Origin: Alloacidobacterium sp963823845
GTDB lineage: Bacteria; Acidobacteriota; Terriglobia; Terriglobales; Acidobacteriaceae
Direction of reading: 5' to 3'
Assembly: GCA_963823845.1 (NCBI GenBank)
Contig: CAWGND010000043.1
Location: forward strand, 1 to 64,000
DNA: 64,000 nucleotides
Under the pieces are notes generated by a model. That model saw only the letters and a program-made list of their open reading frames with translations. It did no database searches and was not told where the DNA came from. Numbering within the stretch: position 1 is the first letter of the stretch; every line of letters starts with the position of its first letter. Made by a program: the position numbers and the translations under genes. Positions 35,259 through 45,330 of this stretch are shown here, piece after piece.

Positions 35259-37442
35259 CTACTGAGTGGTTTTCTCCATGGTAAGGATGAATTCGCTTCC
35301 GGTGTCCAGACGAACGCTATGCTCTGTGCTGGTCATCAGCGCGCTACACTGTGGTCCTGCCTCGGGAGTCATCTTTATTCCCTTGAGCCCAACAACAATT
35401 CCAGGATGGACGGTGTTTGGCGGGCCGCCGGGGTTTAGATTTTCATCTTCTCGCAATCCCATGTTGGCAACGGTCACAGAAATATCCCTTGCTCCGCCGG
35501 TAACCTCTGCAGGCATTGCATCATGCGCGGCCTTGCGTTCCCCGGGCGGTCCTACAACGCCGATGAGCCGAAGAGGCAGGTCTTTTTTCGCCTGGCGAAA
35601 ACAGTCGCCACGGTCAAAGGCGAGGGCCAACTCACCGCCGTTCTTGCTGCCGGACGAAGCCACCACATCTCCATAAAGCATTGCGCCTACCGGCAGCCAG
35701 CAATCTTCACTCTTCACCTCATGAACAACCTTCAGAGTGACCGGTTGCCCCGGTTTCGCGTGCGCAGAGTCCAACCAGCCCACCATTTGCGCCTCGATCG
35801 TCTCCCTCGCAGGCAGAGCGTCAGTTTGATTCAAAAATGGGTTGCAATCTCCGTGTTGCCCGGCGTTGCCGGCAGGCGAGCCGGAAGCACCGATCGAAGC
35901 CCACCGCCTAATAAGAACACTCGATCCCGTTTGGTCAAACTTGACTAATCCGTCACGGTAATTCAGATGAATCGTAAGTGAGTGCAGCATATCGAATCCG
36001 ATCATTCCAGCCACTTGGAATCCCGTCCCCTCATCGATGACAGTCGGATCGAACTCTAAAATATGTCCCTGATTGTCCAGCGAGAGATTGGCAAACTGAA
36101 AATCGAAGTTGTCCCGGTAAAGCTGCACCGTTCCACCAGACACCGTCTGAACAGGATTCGTAAAGTTAACCTTGGTCGATGAGACTAGATGTGCAACGTC
36201 CGGGGTCATCGTGCTCATCCGCATTCCTGAGTCCAGCACAAACAGCCGTTTCTCCCGACTGTTGAGCACAACAGGAACAAGCAGAAATTGCTGCCGATGA
36301 TAGACAGGCGCATAGCCCTGCATCTCCCGCACAATTTGACGGTCTACCGGCAATGCATCCTCTCGCGCACCGGGCAACGGCGGCAAGGGCGCGAGCTCCA
36401 GCTTTCCCACTGGATAATCCAGGGTCACTAGGTAGGAGGCAAAAACATCGGTACCGATAAAGCCATCCCCTTTATCGGGAAACGGCGTATCGCTCACCCC
36501 CACCATGCAGTCGCGGAACTCCAGCGGCCCGATACGCACGTTGTCAACGTGCACTGTGTTCGCTGGTTCACCAACTACATGCCCAAAGCCGTTCTCATCG
36601 GCCAGAGCGCGACTGATGTACAAGCCCGAAGCGGCCGTATCGACAATCAGCTTCGCTTTTCGCTGCGGAAGCTGAACTTCCAGCTGATATCCGGTGATAT
36701 GCTTCGCGTCCTGAAGCACAGGCATAAACGGTAAAGTAACCGCAGCCGTGATCGGGCTACTTTTGCACGTCTGCGAATTTTCGGTGAGCTGGCCCATCAA
36801 CCCATGCACGGAGGCCATGGCTTTCTCCCGCAGATCTGCATCCACGTTGCTCATTGTGGAGAGTGCCTTTTCCGTACCTTCAATATCGTTTGCGGGGGAA
36901 TCAATCTGCAGCCATGTGTGCTTTATGTCGGGGTCGGTCGGGTCGATATCGTAGGCGGTCTGAAGTTCTTTGCGCTCGGAGGCATACATCGAATCAATGC
37001 GCAAAATCCTGCTGCGAATCAGATGGGCCCTCGCATAGCAGCCGTCGGCCTTTGCTGCCTCGCTCAGCGTCTGCAATGCCAGCCACGGCTGTCCCTTGCG
37101 GAACTGCACCTCGGCCAGCGCTGTCAGTGCAGCGGCTGAATTGGGATCGTCGGCAAGAGCCTTTTTGACCTGCGACTCGGCATCGTTAACCTTGCCTTGG
37201 CGCAGCAGAGTGCGCACCAATGCGGAAGACAAGGCGACATCGTGTGGCTTCTGCTGCAAAGCCTGCATGTAGAGAGATTCGGCGGCATCATACTTTCCCT
37301 GCGCATACGCTTCTTCCGCTGGAGTCGCATCATGCGGGGCTGCAGGAGTACAACTGTGACCCTGCGCATGAACAGAAGCAGCTACAAGAAAAAGGACACA
37401 GGATAAACCAGTGAAACTGCAACAAAAAGGCACTCCAACTCG
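35259..37442 (-). CDS. TPR protein with retropepsin-like aspartyl protease domains
   Basis: 727 aa from the ATG at 37442; an upstream ATG at 37469 is possible. The signal peptide ends near ASVHAQ. TPR repeats (AEEAYAQGKYDAAESLYMQA, VNDAESQVKKALADDPNSA) occupy about residues 40-190. Two retropepsin-like halves follow: KLIVDTAASGLYIS (DTA, about 267) with GDGFIGTDVF, and FVLDSGMRMSTMT (DSG, about 402) with AGMIGFDML. The pair could form a single-chain pepsin-like active site. The C-terminal region is beta-rich, with YGDVVASSGSKNGGELALAF. It is probably periplasmic; a role in envelope proteolysis is inferred. Confidence 0.8.
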   Translation of the reverse strand, partial: RVGVPFCCSFTGLSCVLFLVAASVHAQGHSCTPAAPHDATPAEEAYAQGKYDAAESLYMQALQQKPHDVALSSALVRTLLRQGKVNDAESQVKKALADDPNSAAALTALAEVQFRKGQPWLALQTLSEAAKADGCYARAHLIRSRILRIDSMYASERKELQTAYDIDPTDPDIKHTWLQIDSPANDIEGTEKALSTMSNVDADLREKAMASVHGLMGQLTENSQTCKSSPITAAVTLPFMPVLQDAKHITGYQLEVQLPQRKAKLIVDTAASGLYISRALADENGFGHVVGEPANTVHVDNVRIGPLEFRDCMVGVSDTPFPDKGDGFIGTDVFASYLVTLDYPVGKLELAPLPPLPGAREDALPVDRQIVREMQGYAPVYHRQQFLLVPVVLNSREKRLFVLDSGMRMSTMTPDVAHLVSSTKVNFTNPVQTVSGGTVQLYRDNFDFQFANLSLDNQGHILEFDPTVIDEGTGFQVAGMIGFDMLHSLTIHLNYRDGLVKFDQTGSSVLIRRWASIGASGSPAGNAGQHGDCNPFLNQTDALPARETIEAQMVGWLDSAHAKPGQPVTLKVVHEVKSEDCWLPVGAMLYGDVVASSGSKNGGELALAFDRGDCFRQAKKDLPLRLIGVVGPPGERKAAHDAMPAEVTGGARDISVTVANMGLREDENLNPGGPPNTVHPGIVVGLKGIKMTPEAGPQCSALMTSTEHSVRLDTGSEFILTMEKTTQ

Positions 37443-37588
37443 CATAGGCTGTACGGAAGAATCCTTCAATACCGATCAGCAGGAGTATACGCTGCGAAGG
37501 GCGCGATTTCCCTCCGAAATCATGTCAAATGCGTGGAATGCAATTTACTATTAGACCGCACTGGAATCGCTACCATAACGGAGCCTGC

Positions 37589-40500
37589 ATGCAATTCAAG
37601 TTCGCGAGCCTTTTCCTGGCCTTTTTCATGGCCTCGTGCCTGCCTGCTGCGGCGCAAACTCAGAACACTATTTGGCGTATCGGGATATTCGATCGCTCCT
37701 CTGCTGAGTTTGCAGATGGTTCCCCTCAAAAGCCCGTAACTTTTGTCATCGACAAGGACCGGCCCGACAGAAATTGGTACGGCTACGCGCCTGCTGTTTT
37801 CACCGCGGACCACGTGGACCCGGCCTCGGCGCCGCGCACGATTCAGTTTTCTCTCGCAGCTAAGCCTTCCTCTGCCTATCGCCTGCGCGTCTCTCTGCTC
37901 ATAGAGCATTCCAGCGTGCCTGCGCTGCGCGTCTTCATCAATGGCCGTACTGGTATCTTCTATCTGCATCCTGAGCTGGACTACAGCATGGGCGACACCA
38001 TGGCCGCCTTCTTTCCCGCATACGCTCACGCTTCCGTCGAATTTGATTTCGCAGGAGACTATCTACATGAGGGAACGAACAGCATCGCGCTGCAGGCCAT
38101 AGCGACCGCGGACAAAGGTGCCCCCGACGCCAGCTTCAACTACGACGCGATCGAACTCAACCAGTCTCCACAATTGCCCACGGATCCAGCAGCGCATGTA
38201 GAGCCCACGATTTTTTATCAGCAGCATGAAGGCTCGCTCACTGAGCGGGTGGATGTCTTCGTCCGCTACGGCGAGCGCCTGCGCTCCGGAGAAGTTGATC
38301 TTGAAGTTGCAGGTCACCACCACAAAAGCCCGCTGCACGCCGATCAGGATTTTGGCGAAGAGCGCTTTCCAATGGCGATCCCCGAGTTTCCGGCAAATAC
38401 GCCAGCCAGCCTCAACGTAAATCTCAACGGGCATTCCACACTTTTCACCCTGACAATTCAGCCGCAAAAAAAGTGGACGCTCTTCCTCGTTCCGCACGTT
38501 CATCTTGATGTGGGCTATACCGACTACCAGGCAAAGGTCGCCACCATTCAGAGCCGCATTCTCGATGAAGCCGTCGATTTGACCGCGAAGCATCCGTCAT
38601 TCCGCTTCAGCACAGACGGCTCATGGAACCTAGAGCAATATCTCAAAACGAGGACCCCGCAGGAAAAGCAGCGCCTGATCCACGCCATTCAACAGGAACA
38701 ACTTTATATCCCGGCGCAGTACGGCAATCTACTCACCGGTTTTCCTACCGCGGAGACGCTCATCCGTTCGCTCTACCCCAGCGCAAACTTCAGCCGGACC
38801 AACAAGACGCCGCTCAACTACGCCAACATCACTGATGTCCCGTCCTATTCATGGTCGTACGCATCGATACTGGCGGCTGCAGGCATCCAATACTTTCTTG
38901 CTGGAAGCAACAACGATCGCGCTCCCGTCCTGCTGCAAGGTCATCTGAATGAAAACACCCCAATGTACTGGGAGGGCCCTGACGGTAAAAAAGTCCTCTT
39001 CTGGTATTCGCGCCACTACATGCAAATGCAGTTTCTCTTTGGCCTGCCTCCGCTTCCTGAGACAGGTGAAGAGGTAGTGCCGCTCTTCCTGCAGATGTAT
39101 CGGCGTCCCGATTATCACGCGAGTGCAGCCATCCTCTTCGGCACACAGGTCGAGAATACAGATCTGTTTCCTCAGCAGGCGGAACTGGCCGATCAATGGA
39201 ACGCTCTCTACGCCTATCCGCGTCTGCTGTACTCCGGTTTTCACGACGCTCTCGCCGAAATAGCAAAGCAGTTCGGCGACAACATCCCAACCATCCGCGG
39301 CGATGGCGGCCCCTACTGGGAAGATGGTATCGGCTCCGATGCTTTCTACGCGGCACTGGAGCGCGAAAACGAGAGCCGCGGCCCTTCAGCGGAAAAGCTA
39401 GCCACGATCAGCGCGCTCGTCAATCCTCGCCTCGCTGTCGATAACGACGCCGTCAACCAGATGTGGAACAACATGGTCCTGATGGATGAGCACACATGGC
39501 TCTCCTGGAACAGCGTCTCCGATCCAACCAGCCGTGAAGCAACCGAGCAGCTGCGAGTAAAAGATTCGTGTGCCGTCACCGCTGCTGGGCTGCGAGATCA
39601 TCTTCTTCGCAGCAGCATGGCCAGCGGCGCGGATTCGATCGCGGCGGGAGTCGGCAGCATCATCGTCTTCAATCCGCTCAACTGGAAACGGGATGGGATC
39701 GTCAACATCGATCTGGACAAGGGGGCCGAAATCGTGGACCGCGCGACCGAACAGCCGATATCTTACTCTGTCGTCCATGAAGGGAATGATTTTCGCCGCG
39801 TCGATTTTGTTGCGAAAGAAGTACCGCCGGTTGGATACAAGGTCTACTACCTTCGCCCGTCTACAAAAGCAGTCGCAAAAACTGAAGCCGCCAACAACAC
39901 AACACTCGAAAGTCCGTACTATCGGGTAGAGCTCGATCCTTCCTCCGGAGCGGTGCGTAGCATCTACGACAAACAGCTTCAGAAGGAATTGGTCAATCAG
40001 AGCAGCCCTTATCGCTTCGGCCAATATCTTTATGTCACGGGAGGCGATAAAGAGCCGAATAGCATCCTGCAGTACCGCGTCGTCTCACCGAAACCAGAAT
40101 TGCAAATTCATGCGGCAGCCCAAGGCCGTCTTGTCTCTGCCGAACGCACAGCTTACGGATGGCGTGCGTGCCTGGAAAGCTCTACAGAAAATACGCCAAA
40201 GATCGCCAGCGAAATCCGTCTCTTTGAAAATGAAAAGAAGATCGAGTTTGTAGAAGATGTAACGAAGAAAGAAGTGCTGACAAAAGAAGCCGTCTACTTC
40301 GCCTTTCCCTTCGCCATGAGCTATCCGCAATTTCAATATGAAATTCAGAACGGCGTTGTCGATCCGTCAAAGGACATGTACCCCGGCGCTGGCCATGAGT
40401 GGTTTTCTGTGCAGCACTGGGTTTCCGTACAACAGGACGGAATGTCCGGAACCGTTATGCCGCTCGATACGCCGCTCATCACACTGGGAAATATCAACCG

Positions 40501-41050
40501 CGGAGCATGGCCGACGGAATTCGGCCAACGTCTCGGTAGTATCTTTGCCTACGCCATGAACAACTATTGGCACACAAACTACCGAGCCGCGCAGGGCGGA
40601 GACTTCCATTTCCGTTACGTGATCACTAGCGCCGCGTCTACAGACACCGCGACACTAAGCCGCATGGGATGGGCAGAGGTCACTCCGCTCGAGGTAGACG
40701 AAATTCGCTCTCAGGATAAAGCGCTCGACCTGCCTCGTCCGCTAGATGGCAAACAGGCAAGCTTCCTCGGCATCGACGATCCAAACCTTTTGCTGGATAC
40801 CTGGAAGCCTGCAGAAGACGGCGATGGAACGGTTCTCCGGCTCATCGATCTCGGTGGAACAACGCGCACGATTGCCATCGCAACACCGCTGCTCGCAGTG
40901 AAGAATGTCTTCGAAACGGACGCGGTTGAACGTAACCAGAAAGCTATAGCCACTCATGGCTCAGGCGGATTCCAGGTTGAGATTCATCCACATGAAATTG
41001 TTACGATTCGCCTGTCTGGCGATCCAGTGCTGCCCGCGCCGGTCGAATAG
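37589..41050 (+). CDS. GH38 alpha-mannosidase with PL4-type N-terminal domain
   Basis: 1153 aa from the ATG at 37589, which gives the signal MQFKFASLFLAFFMASCLPA. The exported N-terminus, TIWRIGIFDRSSAEFADG (about residues 28-45), with SAPRTIQFSLAAKPSSAYRL, matches the domain III fold of polysaccharide lyase family 4. The GH38 catalytic domain then begins: LFLVPHVHLDVGYTDYQAKV (zinc-binding HxD, about 303), FRFSTDGSWNLEQYL and FWYSRHYMQMQ. Beta-sandwich C-terminal domains follow (YYRVELDPSSGAVRSIYDKQ is the usual GH38 joint). Retaining alpha-mannoside hydrolysis is expected, probably on plant or fungal glycans. Confidence 0.88.
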   Translation: MQFKFASLFLAFFMASCLPAAAQTQNTIWRIGIFDRSSAEFADGSPQKPVTFVIDKDRPDRNWYGYAPAVFTADHVDPASAPRTIQFSLAAKPSSAYRLRVSLLIEHSSVPALRVFINGRTGIFYLHPELDYSMGDTMAAFFPAYAHASVEFDFAGDYLHEGTNSIALQAIATADKGAPDASFNYDAIELNQSPQLPTDPAAHVEPTIFYQQHEGSLTERVDVFVRYGERLRSGEVDLEVAGHHHKSPLHADQDFGEERFPMAIPEFPANTPASLNVNLNGHSTLFTLTIQPQKKWTLFLVPHVHLDVGYTDYQAKVATIQSRILDEAVDLTAKHPSFRFSTDGSWNLEQYLKTRTPQEKQRLIHAIQQEQLYIPAQYGNLLTGFPTAETLIRSLYPSANFSRTNKTPLNYANITDVPSYSWSYASILAAAGIQYFLAGSNNDRAPVLLQGHLNENTPMYWEGPDGKKVLFWYSRHYMQMQFLFGLPPLPETGEEVVPLFLQMYRRPDYHASAAILFGTQVENTDLFPQQAELADQWNALYAYPRLLYSGFHDALAEIAKQFGDNIPTIRGDGGPYWEDGIGSDAFYAALERENESRGPSAEKLATISALVNPRLAVDNDAVNQMWNNMVLMDEHTWLSWNSVSDPTSREATEQLRVKDSCAVTAAGLRDHLLRSSMASGADSIAAGVGSIIVFNPLNWKRDGIVNIDLDKGAEIVDRATEQPISYSVVHEGNDFRRVDFVAKEVPPVGYKVYYLRPSTKAVAKTEAANNTTLESPYYRVELDPSSGAVRSIYDKQLQKELVNQSSPYRFGQYLYVTGGDKEPNSILQYRVVSPKPELQIHAAAQGRLVSAERTAYGWRACLESSTENTPKIASEIRLFENEKKIEFVEDVTKKEVLTKEAVYFAFPFAMSYPQFQYEIQNGVVDPSKDMYPGAGHEWFSVQHWVSVQQDGMSGTVMPLDTPLITLGNINRGAWPTEFGQRLGSIFAYAMNNYWHTNYRAAQGGDFHFRYVITSAASTDTATLSRMGWAEVTPLEVDEIRSQDKALDLPRPLDGKQASFLGIDDPNLLLDTWKPAEDGDGTVLRLIDLGGTTRTIAIATPLLAVKNVFETDAVERNQKAIATHGSGGFQVEIHPHEIVTIRLSGDPVLPAPVE

Positions 41051-41062
41051 CAAGGGAGATCA

Positions 41063-42070
41063 CTACCCATCAGCTTTTTTCTTCTTATGATTTCCTAACG
41101 CCAGGTCTGCCGCCACATTTTTGTCAACGTCTTCCAGATCAGCCAGGAGCCCCTCATCGGTCAGATCAATCGGTCTAGAGTTTTCCCAATCCCGATGCAC
41201 CACTTCATGGATCCGGCTGGCGATGATGTCGTCACGCACCTCAATTGCAAGTTCGCGACGGCTATCGAAACTGCCGGGCGCTAGATTGATTGAGCCAATG
41301 ATGACCCGAACGTCGTCAGCAAACAAGAGCTTTGCATGAAGCTTCAAACCTTTCAGCTTATGCACCTTGATGCCGACATCATCGAGAATTCGGACGCCAC
41401 CTACACCTTCGATTAGTTTGTCTTTTTTCAAAGTGTGCGGCGGCCGCATCATCACCTTGATTTTTACTCCGCGCCGGCTTGCTCGCACCAGGCGTTCGAT
41501 AATCACTGGGTCCTGGTACCGTTCGTTCTGCACCCACAGTGAATGTCTGGCTTCGTCGATGAACTGCGCAATCCTCTGCCGCCCATTACCGATACACCAA
41601 ATCAGGTGTGACTGATCATCCGGCTTGAATTCCTGGCGGCTCCAGTCGGCATCGAAGCACTCGATCACTTCGTCGACTTCATGCTTGTGTTGAGTCACAA
41701 CCGCATAGTCACGCGTCCGGGTAAAATTCTTGGTCTGCCAATTGAGCGATTGAATAAATGCAGATTGATCATCGATCACCATGGATTTTTCATGCGTGAC
41801 GTCGAAAACGGGATTGCTATCAAGTACAGCGACCCCCGCATCAGTCAGAATCTGGTGTGTCGCATCATTCTCCTTCTCACCGCTACGCCTGGAGGGATTG
41901 AGCATGACACGGACCTTGACGCCGCGATTGTGGGCCGCAATCACGGCTTGCATAAGAACCGGATCGGAGAAGGTGAACATCTTGATTCGTAATGATTTTG
42001 AAGCCAGACGAATGGCGTCCAACAGCGGACGGGCAGAATCATCGGGCAGTACAACCAGTGAACGGGACAT
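41063..42070 (-). CDS. Phospholipase D-family protein (cardiolipin-synthase-like)
   Basis: 335 aa. Two HKD motifs define the PLD superfamily: HEKSMVIDDQSAFIQSLN and HAKLLFADDVRVIIGSINLA. There is no N-terminal membrane anchor, unlike most Cls enzymes. The ATG follows immediately after the stop of the ABC exporter upstream (TAAATG), so the two are translationally coupled. A phospholipid or nucleic-acid phosphodiesterase function cannot be separated by eye. Confidence 0.85.
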   Translation of the reverse strand: MSRSLVVLPDDSARPLLDAIRLASKSLRIKMFTFSDPVLMQAVIAAHNRGVKVRVMLNPSRRSGEKENDATHQILTDAGVAVLDSNPVFDVTHEKSMVIDDQSAFIQSLNWQTKNFTRTRDYAVVTQHKHEVDEVIECFDADWSRQEFKPDDQSHLIWCIGNGRQRIAQFIDEARHSLWVQNERYQDPVIIERLVRASRRGVKIKVMMRPPHTLKKDKLIEGVGGVRILDDVGIKVHKLKGLKLHAKLLFADDVRVIIGSINLAPGSFDSRRELAIEVRDDIIASRIHEVVHRDWENSRPIDLTDEGLLADLEDVDKNVAADLALGNHKKKKADG

Positions 42071-43927
42071 TTATTCTCTTTCCTCCAGAGATACGGCCTT
42101 CAACTCGGCGTCTGCTGTGCGTTGTGCAAACACTTCATGCTTGTTAGTCTTTTCCGCCTTGTCTTTGAACTGCACCCTATAAAGACCGGAGAAAATACCG
42201 CCAAGAGACAGGAGTTCATCGTGCGTGCCGGATTCGGCGACAGTTCCACCACTGATGACGATGATACGGTCCGCGTCTCGAATAGTGCTTAATCGGTGTG
42301 CAATCGTAATCACGGTCCTGCCCTTCATCAGCCTCGCGAGCGCGTCGATCACCAGGTGTTCCGACTCGGTGTCGAGTGCCGCCGTAGGTTCATCCAGCAA
42401 GAGGATCGGGCTGTTGCGGACCATGACTCGAGCGATCCCGATTCGCTGCCGCTGGCCACCCGAAAGAGTGGTGCCGCGTTCGCCTACCATCGTGTTGTAG
42501 CCATCAGGCATTTTTGTGATGAAGTCATCCGCATTGGCCAGTTTGGCCGCTGCAATGATCTCATCGCTTGTGGCGTCAGGTCGTCCAAAGGCAATGTTTT
42601 CGGCTACTGTACCGCGAAAGAGCACTGTGTCCTGCAATACATAGCCTATCTGGTCGCGGAGGTCCTTGAGCTTCAAATCGCGGATGTCCTTACCGTCAAT
42701 TCGCACCACACCGGCGAGCGGGTCGTAGAAGCGCGGGATCAGGCTTATGATTGTAGATTTGCCGGCGCCCGTCGGACCTACAACGCCGATGAATTGTCCG
42801 GGCTCAATCTTAAAGGTCACATCGCGCAGCACCGGAACCTCCGGATCATATCCGAAGGCCACATTTTGAAACTCAATGCCGCCCGTGAGAGGCCCGGGCT
42901 CAACCGCATCCGGTTTTTCCTCGATGATCGTATCCGTATCCAGAATGGCACGCACTCGTTCTACTCCCACCGCGGCCTGCGCAATCTGATTTGTCATCGT
43001 CGCAAGGTCTTTGACAGGCTTGAAAAATTTGCTGAGATAGGCAAGGAAAACGGTGAGCGCTCCGACGGTCATCATGTCGTGCAAGATGAGCCACGAGCCG
43101 CGCCACAACACCACGGCGGTGCAAGCCGCGACCGTTATCGTGACGATTGGCGACAGTAGAGACTTGATCCTTCTTGCTCTCAGAGCTGCGTCGACGGTCG
43201 CGTGACTCACGTCACCCAATTTCTGTTGCTGCAGTTCCTGTCTGCCAAAAGCCTTTACGACCTGCATCGACTCAAGGCCCTGCTGTACCACGGCGACGAT
43301 CTCGCTTTGCTCCTTGCGAACTTCGCGAGTGGCCTTCTTCACAGCTTTCTTAAAGCGTGAAATGAAGAGCAGCAGAAACGGAGTGATTCCGAGTGCGATA
43401 AGCGTGAAATCCCAGTTGAGCCAGAACATCAGCCCGAGCATGCAGAAAATCGTGAGCATATCGACCAGAATGTCGAGACTGGCAGAGGAGGCGAAACCTT
43501 GAATCGTCTGGATGTCTGTTGTAATTGTGCTCAGCAGAGTCCCGCTTTGGTGCGTGTCGTAGAAGCCCAGAGATAGGCGCTGTAAATGATGATAGGTACG
43601 CATCCGCAGGTCGTGGGCGACCCATTGTCCAACACTTTCGGTGTAGTAGTTATCGATATAGCTTGCAATGGCTCCAAGCACCGCAATCAGCAGCGCTGCC
43701 AGAGCGGCGAGCGCGGCAACCTGCATCTTCTGCCCGCCCTCAAGCATGGGCCGGACGAGAGCATCCAGCCACGGGGCAAGCCCGTGATGCCCAACAACAT
43801 TGTCAATAATGATCTTGAGCGGCCACGGAGCAGCGAGGCTCATCGCCGTTTCAACCAGCATAGCCAATAGAATGACCAGCAATGAGCCACGGTAAGGCTT
43901 AACCAGCTCGCGAATCAAACGCGACAT
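42071..43927 (-). CDS. MsbA-like ABC exporter (fused membrane and ATPase domains)
   Basis: 618 aa. Six transmembrane segments occupy about residues 1-320, then a nucleotide-binding domain: GVVGPTGAGKSTIISLIPRF (Walker A), LSGGQRQRIGIARVMV (signature), ILLLDEPTAALDTESE (Walker B) and IAHRLSTIRDADRI (H-loop). It is a half-transporter expected to work as a homodimer for a lipid, peptide or drug. Coupling to the PLD gene suggests a lipid-related role, which is inference. Confidence 0.93.
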   Translation of the reverse strand: MSRLIRELVKPYRGSLLVILLAMLVETAMSLAAPWPLKIIIDNVVGHHGLAPWLDALVRPMLEGGQKMQVAALAALAALLIAVLGAIASYIDNYYTESVGQWVAHDLRMRTYHHLQRLSLGFYDTHQSGTLLSTITTDIQTIQGFASSASLDILVDMLTIFCMLGLMFWLNWDFTLIALGITPFLLLFISRFKKAVKKATREVRKEQSEIVAVVQQGLESMQVVKAFGRQELQQQKLGDVSHATVDAALRARRIKSLLSPIVTITVAACTAVVLWRGSWLILHDMMTVGALTVFLAYLSKFFKPVKDLATMTNQIAQAAVGVERVRAILDTDTIIEEKPDAVEPGPLTGGIEFQNVAFGYDPEVPVLRDVTFKIEPGQFIGVVGPTGAGKSTIISLIPRFYDPLAGVVRIDGKDIRDLKLKDLRDQIGYVLQDTVLFRGTVAENIAFGRPDATSDEIIAAAKLANADDFITKMPDGYNTMVGERGTTLSGGQRQRIGIARVMVRNSPILLLDEPTAALDTESEHLVIDALARLMKGRTVITIAHRLSTIRDADRIIVISGGTVAESGTHDELLSLGGIFSGLYRVQFKDKAEKTNKHEVFAQRTADAELKAVSLEERE

Positions 43928-44117
43928 CGATTACCGCTCCGGGATCGTGTACTGAGGTTGAATGCAGCAAAAGTAACAAAGGCAGACAACATAAATTTAG
44001 CTATTTAGGTACCCCACTTTCCGATGTGAAATGTCCTTCAGGACAACAGTTGATCCGCAAGAAAGCCCATACGGGCGCTAGCCTTTTGCAAGACCTCTGG
44101 TCCCCGGATGGCAACTT
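43928..44117. other. Spacer between two gene groups
   Basis: This is the spacer before the 402-aa gene on the same strand. I see no confident gene or terminator. Confidence 0.4.
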
Positions 44118-45326
44118 TCAGCCGATGGCCCACGAAAGCAACTCCCCTAGATCGGCTACCGAGTTTGAGGCTGTTCCCCGGGCGATGGACGGTCCAATCG
44201 CGAGTGCCTGGCTATTGCCTTCAAACCATACCAAAAAGGAAGACTGTTCTGATCCTGGCAGGCGCTGCTGATTGATCCAGTTATAGTAGGCGCCCATATC
44301 GGCGTCGATCAAAGAGCCGTCTAAATCGAGCTCAGGATTGTTATTGCTGTTAGACAGCAACTCATTCATAGGTCTCTGCCGTTGCCGCGGGCCGAAGCGC
44401 ACTAACAACGTAAGCGGTTGCGCCCGCCGCAGGGCCTCCCGCGCGGCCCATTGAGCAAACGTGGTGCTGAAGATTTGGGTGCCAGAACCTTCGGTGAGCA
44501 GTTTGATTTGAAAATGGTTCAACACCGCGTCTCCTGACCTGTCCATGCCGAGATCAGACGGCGACATCTGAGCAAGATGCGTGCGCAACTCCTCCGGTCC
44601 CATACCGGGACGTTTGATTTCGGCCTGCATGTCGCGTAGCAAAGCGGCACGCACGGGTTCCAGCGCCTGATACGACACGCATGTCAGCAACGGACTGTGA
44701 TCAGCTTCCTGCCCTCCTTCGATATACCAATGGCCGTAGGGAACAGGATGAGCCCTTGCCCGCGCGGCCACTCCCTTCAGCAAAAGCTCGACTCCGTTAT
44801 CTGGCTTGACTCGCCCAAAATAGGTGCCGTGCTCACGCAGGTTGCGGAAAAGAGGTGCGTTATTAGACGCGAGACCCTGTCCGATGATCGCAATTCCGAG
44901 CCTGGGAGTGAGCGGCGGTTCCGGCGGCACGGCCGATCGCAAACGATCCCCATACTCCGTCGCTGCTTTGCGGAATTCATCCAGCTGGTGAGTAGACCAA
45001 AGGTACGCCGACAGTTGTTCGACAAATTGCGCTGGCTGTCCGACCCAGTTGAATTGTTCAAGCTTCGAGGAAAGCGAGAATTGCGAGAAGGCGTGAAACC
45101 AGTCCTTCATCTGAGCCGGCGAAAGAGAACTAAGATTGCCAAGTTCCTTACTGATTGCCTGGCGTTCCACCGGAAACTTGTAATCGTAGTCAATAACCTC
45201 CCGAAGCAGGCTTGGCAGGAAGCTCAGGGGGAGTTGTTGCAGCGTTGCCAAGTTAGCAACAGCCAGACTCCTTGCCTCGGGAGGATATCCATTGAACTGA
45301 TCGGCCTTAAGGTCGCTGGGAAGCAT
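44118..45326 (-). CDS. Unrecognised protein next to phosphatase-like gene
   Basis: 402 aa. I do not recognise the family. It begins LPSDLKADQFNGYPPEARSL with no signal peptide or membrane segment. The middle is helical (KLEQFNWVGQPAQFVEQLSA), with RLGIAIIGQGLASNNAPLF and FRNLREHGTYFGRVKPDNG. The C-terminal half contains PYGHWYIEGGQEADHSPLLT and TLLVRFGPRQRQRPMNELLS. Its start is 4 nt from the stop of the phosphatase-superfamily gene, indicating co-translation and a joint function. A cytoplasmic companion for that gene cluster is the limit of inference. Confidence 0.7.
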   Translation of the reverse strand: MLPSDLKADQFNGYPPEARSLAVANLATLQQLPLSFLPSLLREVIDYDYKFPVERQAISKELGNLSSLSPAQMKDWFHAFSQFSLSSKLEQFNWVGQPAQFVEQLSAYLWSTHQLDEFRKAATEYGDRLRSAVPPEPPLTPRLGIAIIGQGLASNNAPLFRNLREHGTYFGRVKPDNGVELLLKGVAARARAHPVPYGHWYIEGGQEADHSPLLTCVSYQALEPVRAALLRDMQAEIKRPGMGPEELRTHLAQMSPSDLGMDRSGDAVLNHFQIKLLTEGSGTQIFSTTFAQWAAREALRRAQPLTLLVRFGPRQRQRPMNELLSNSNNNPELDLDGSLIDADMGAYYNWINQQRLPGSEQSSFLVWFEGNSQALAIGPSIARGTASNSVADLGELLSWAIG

Positions 45327-45330
45327 ACAG

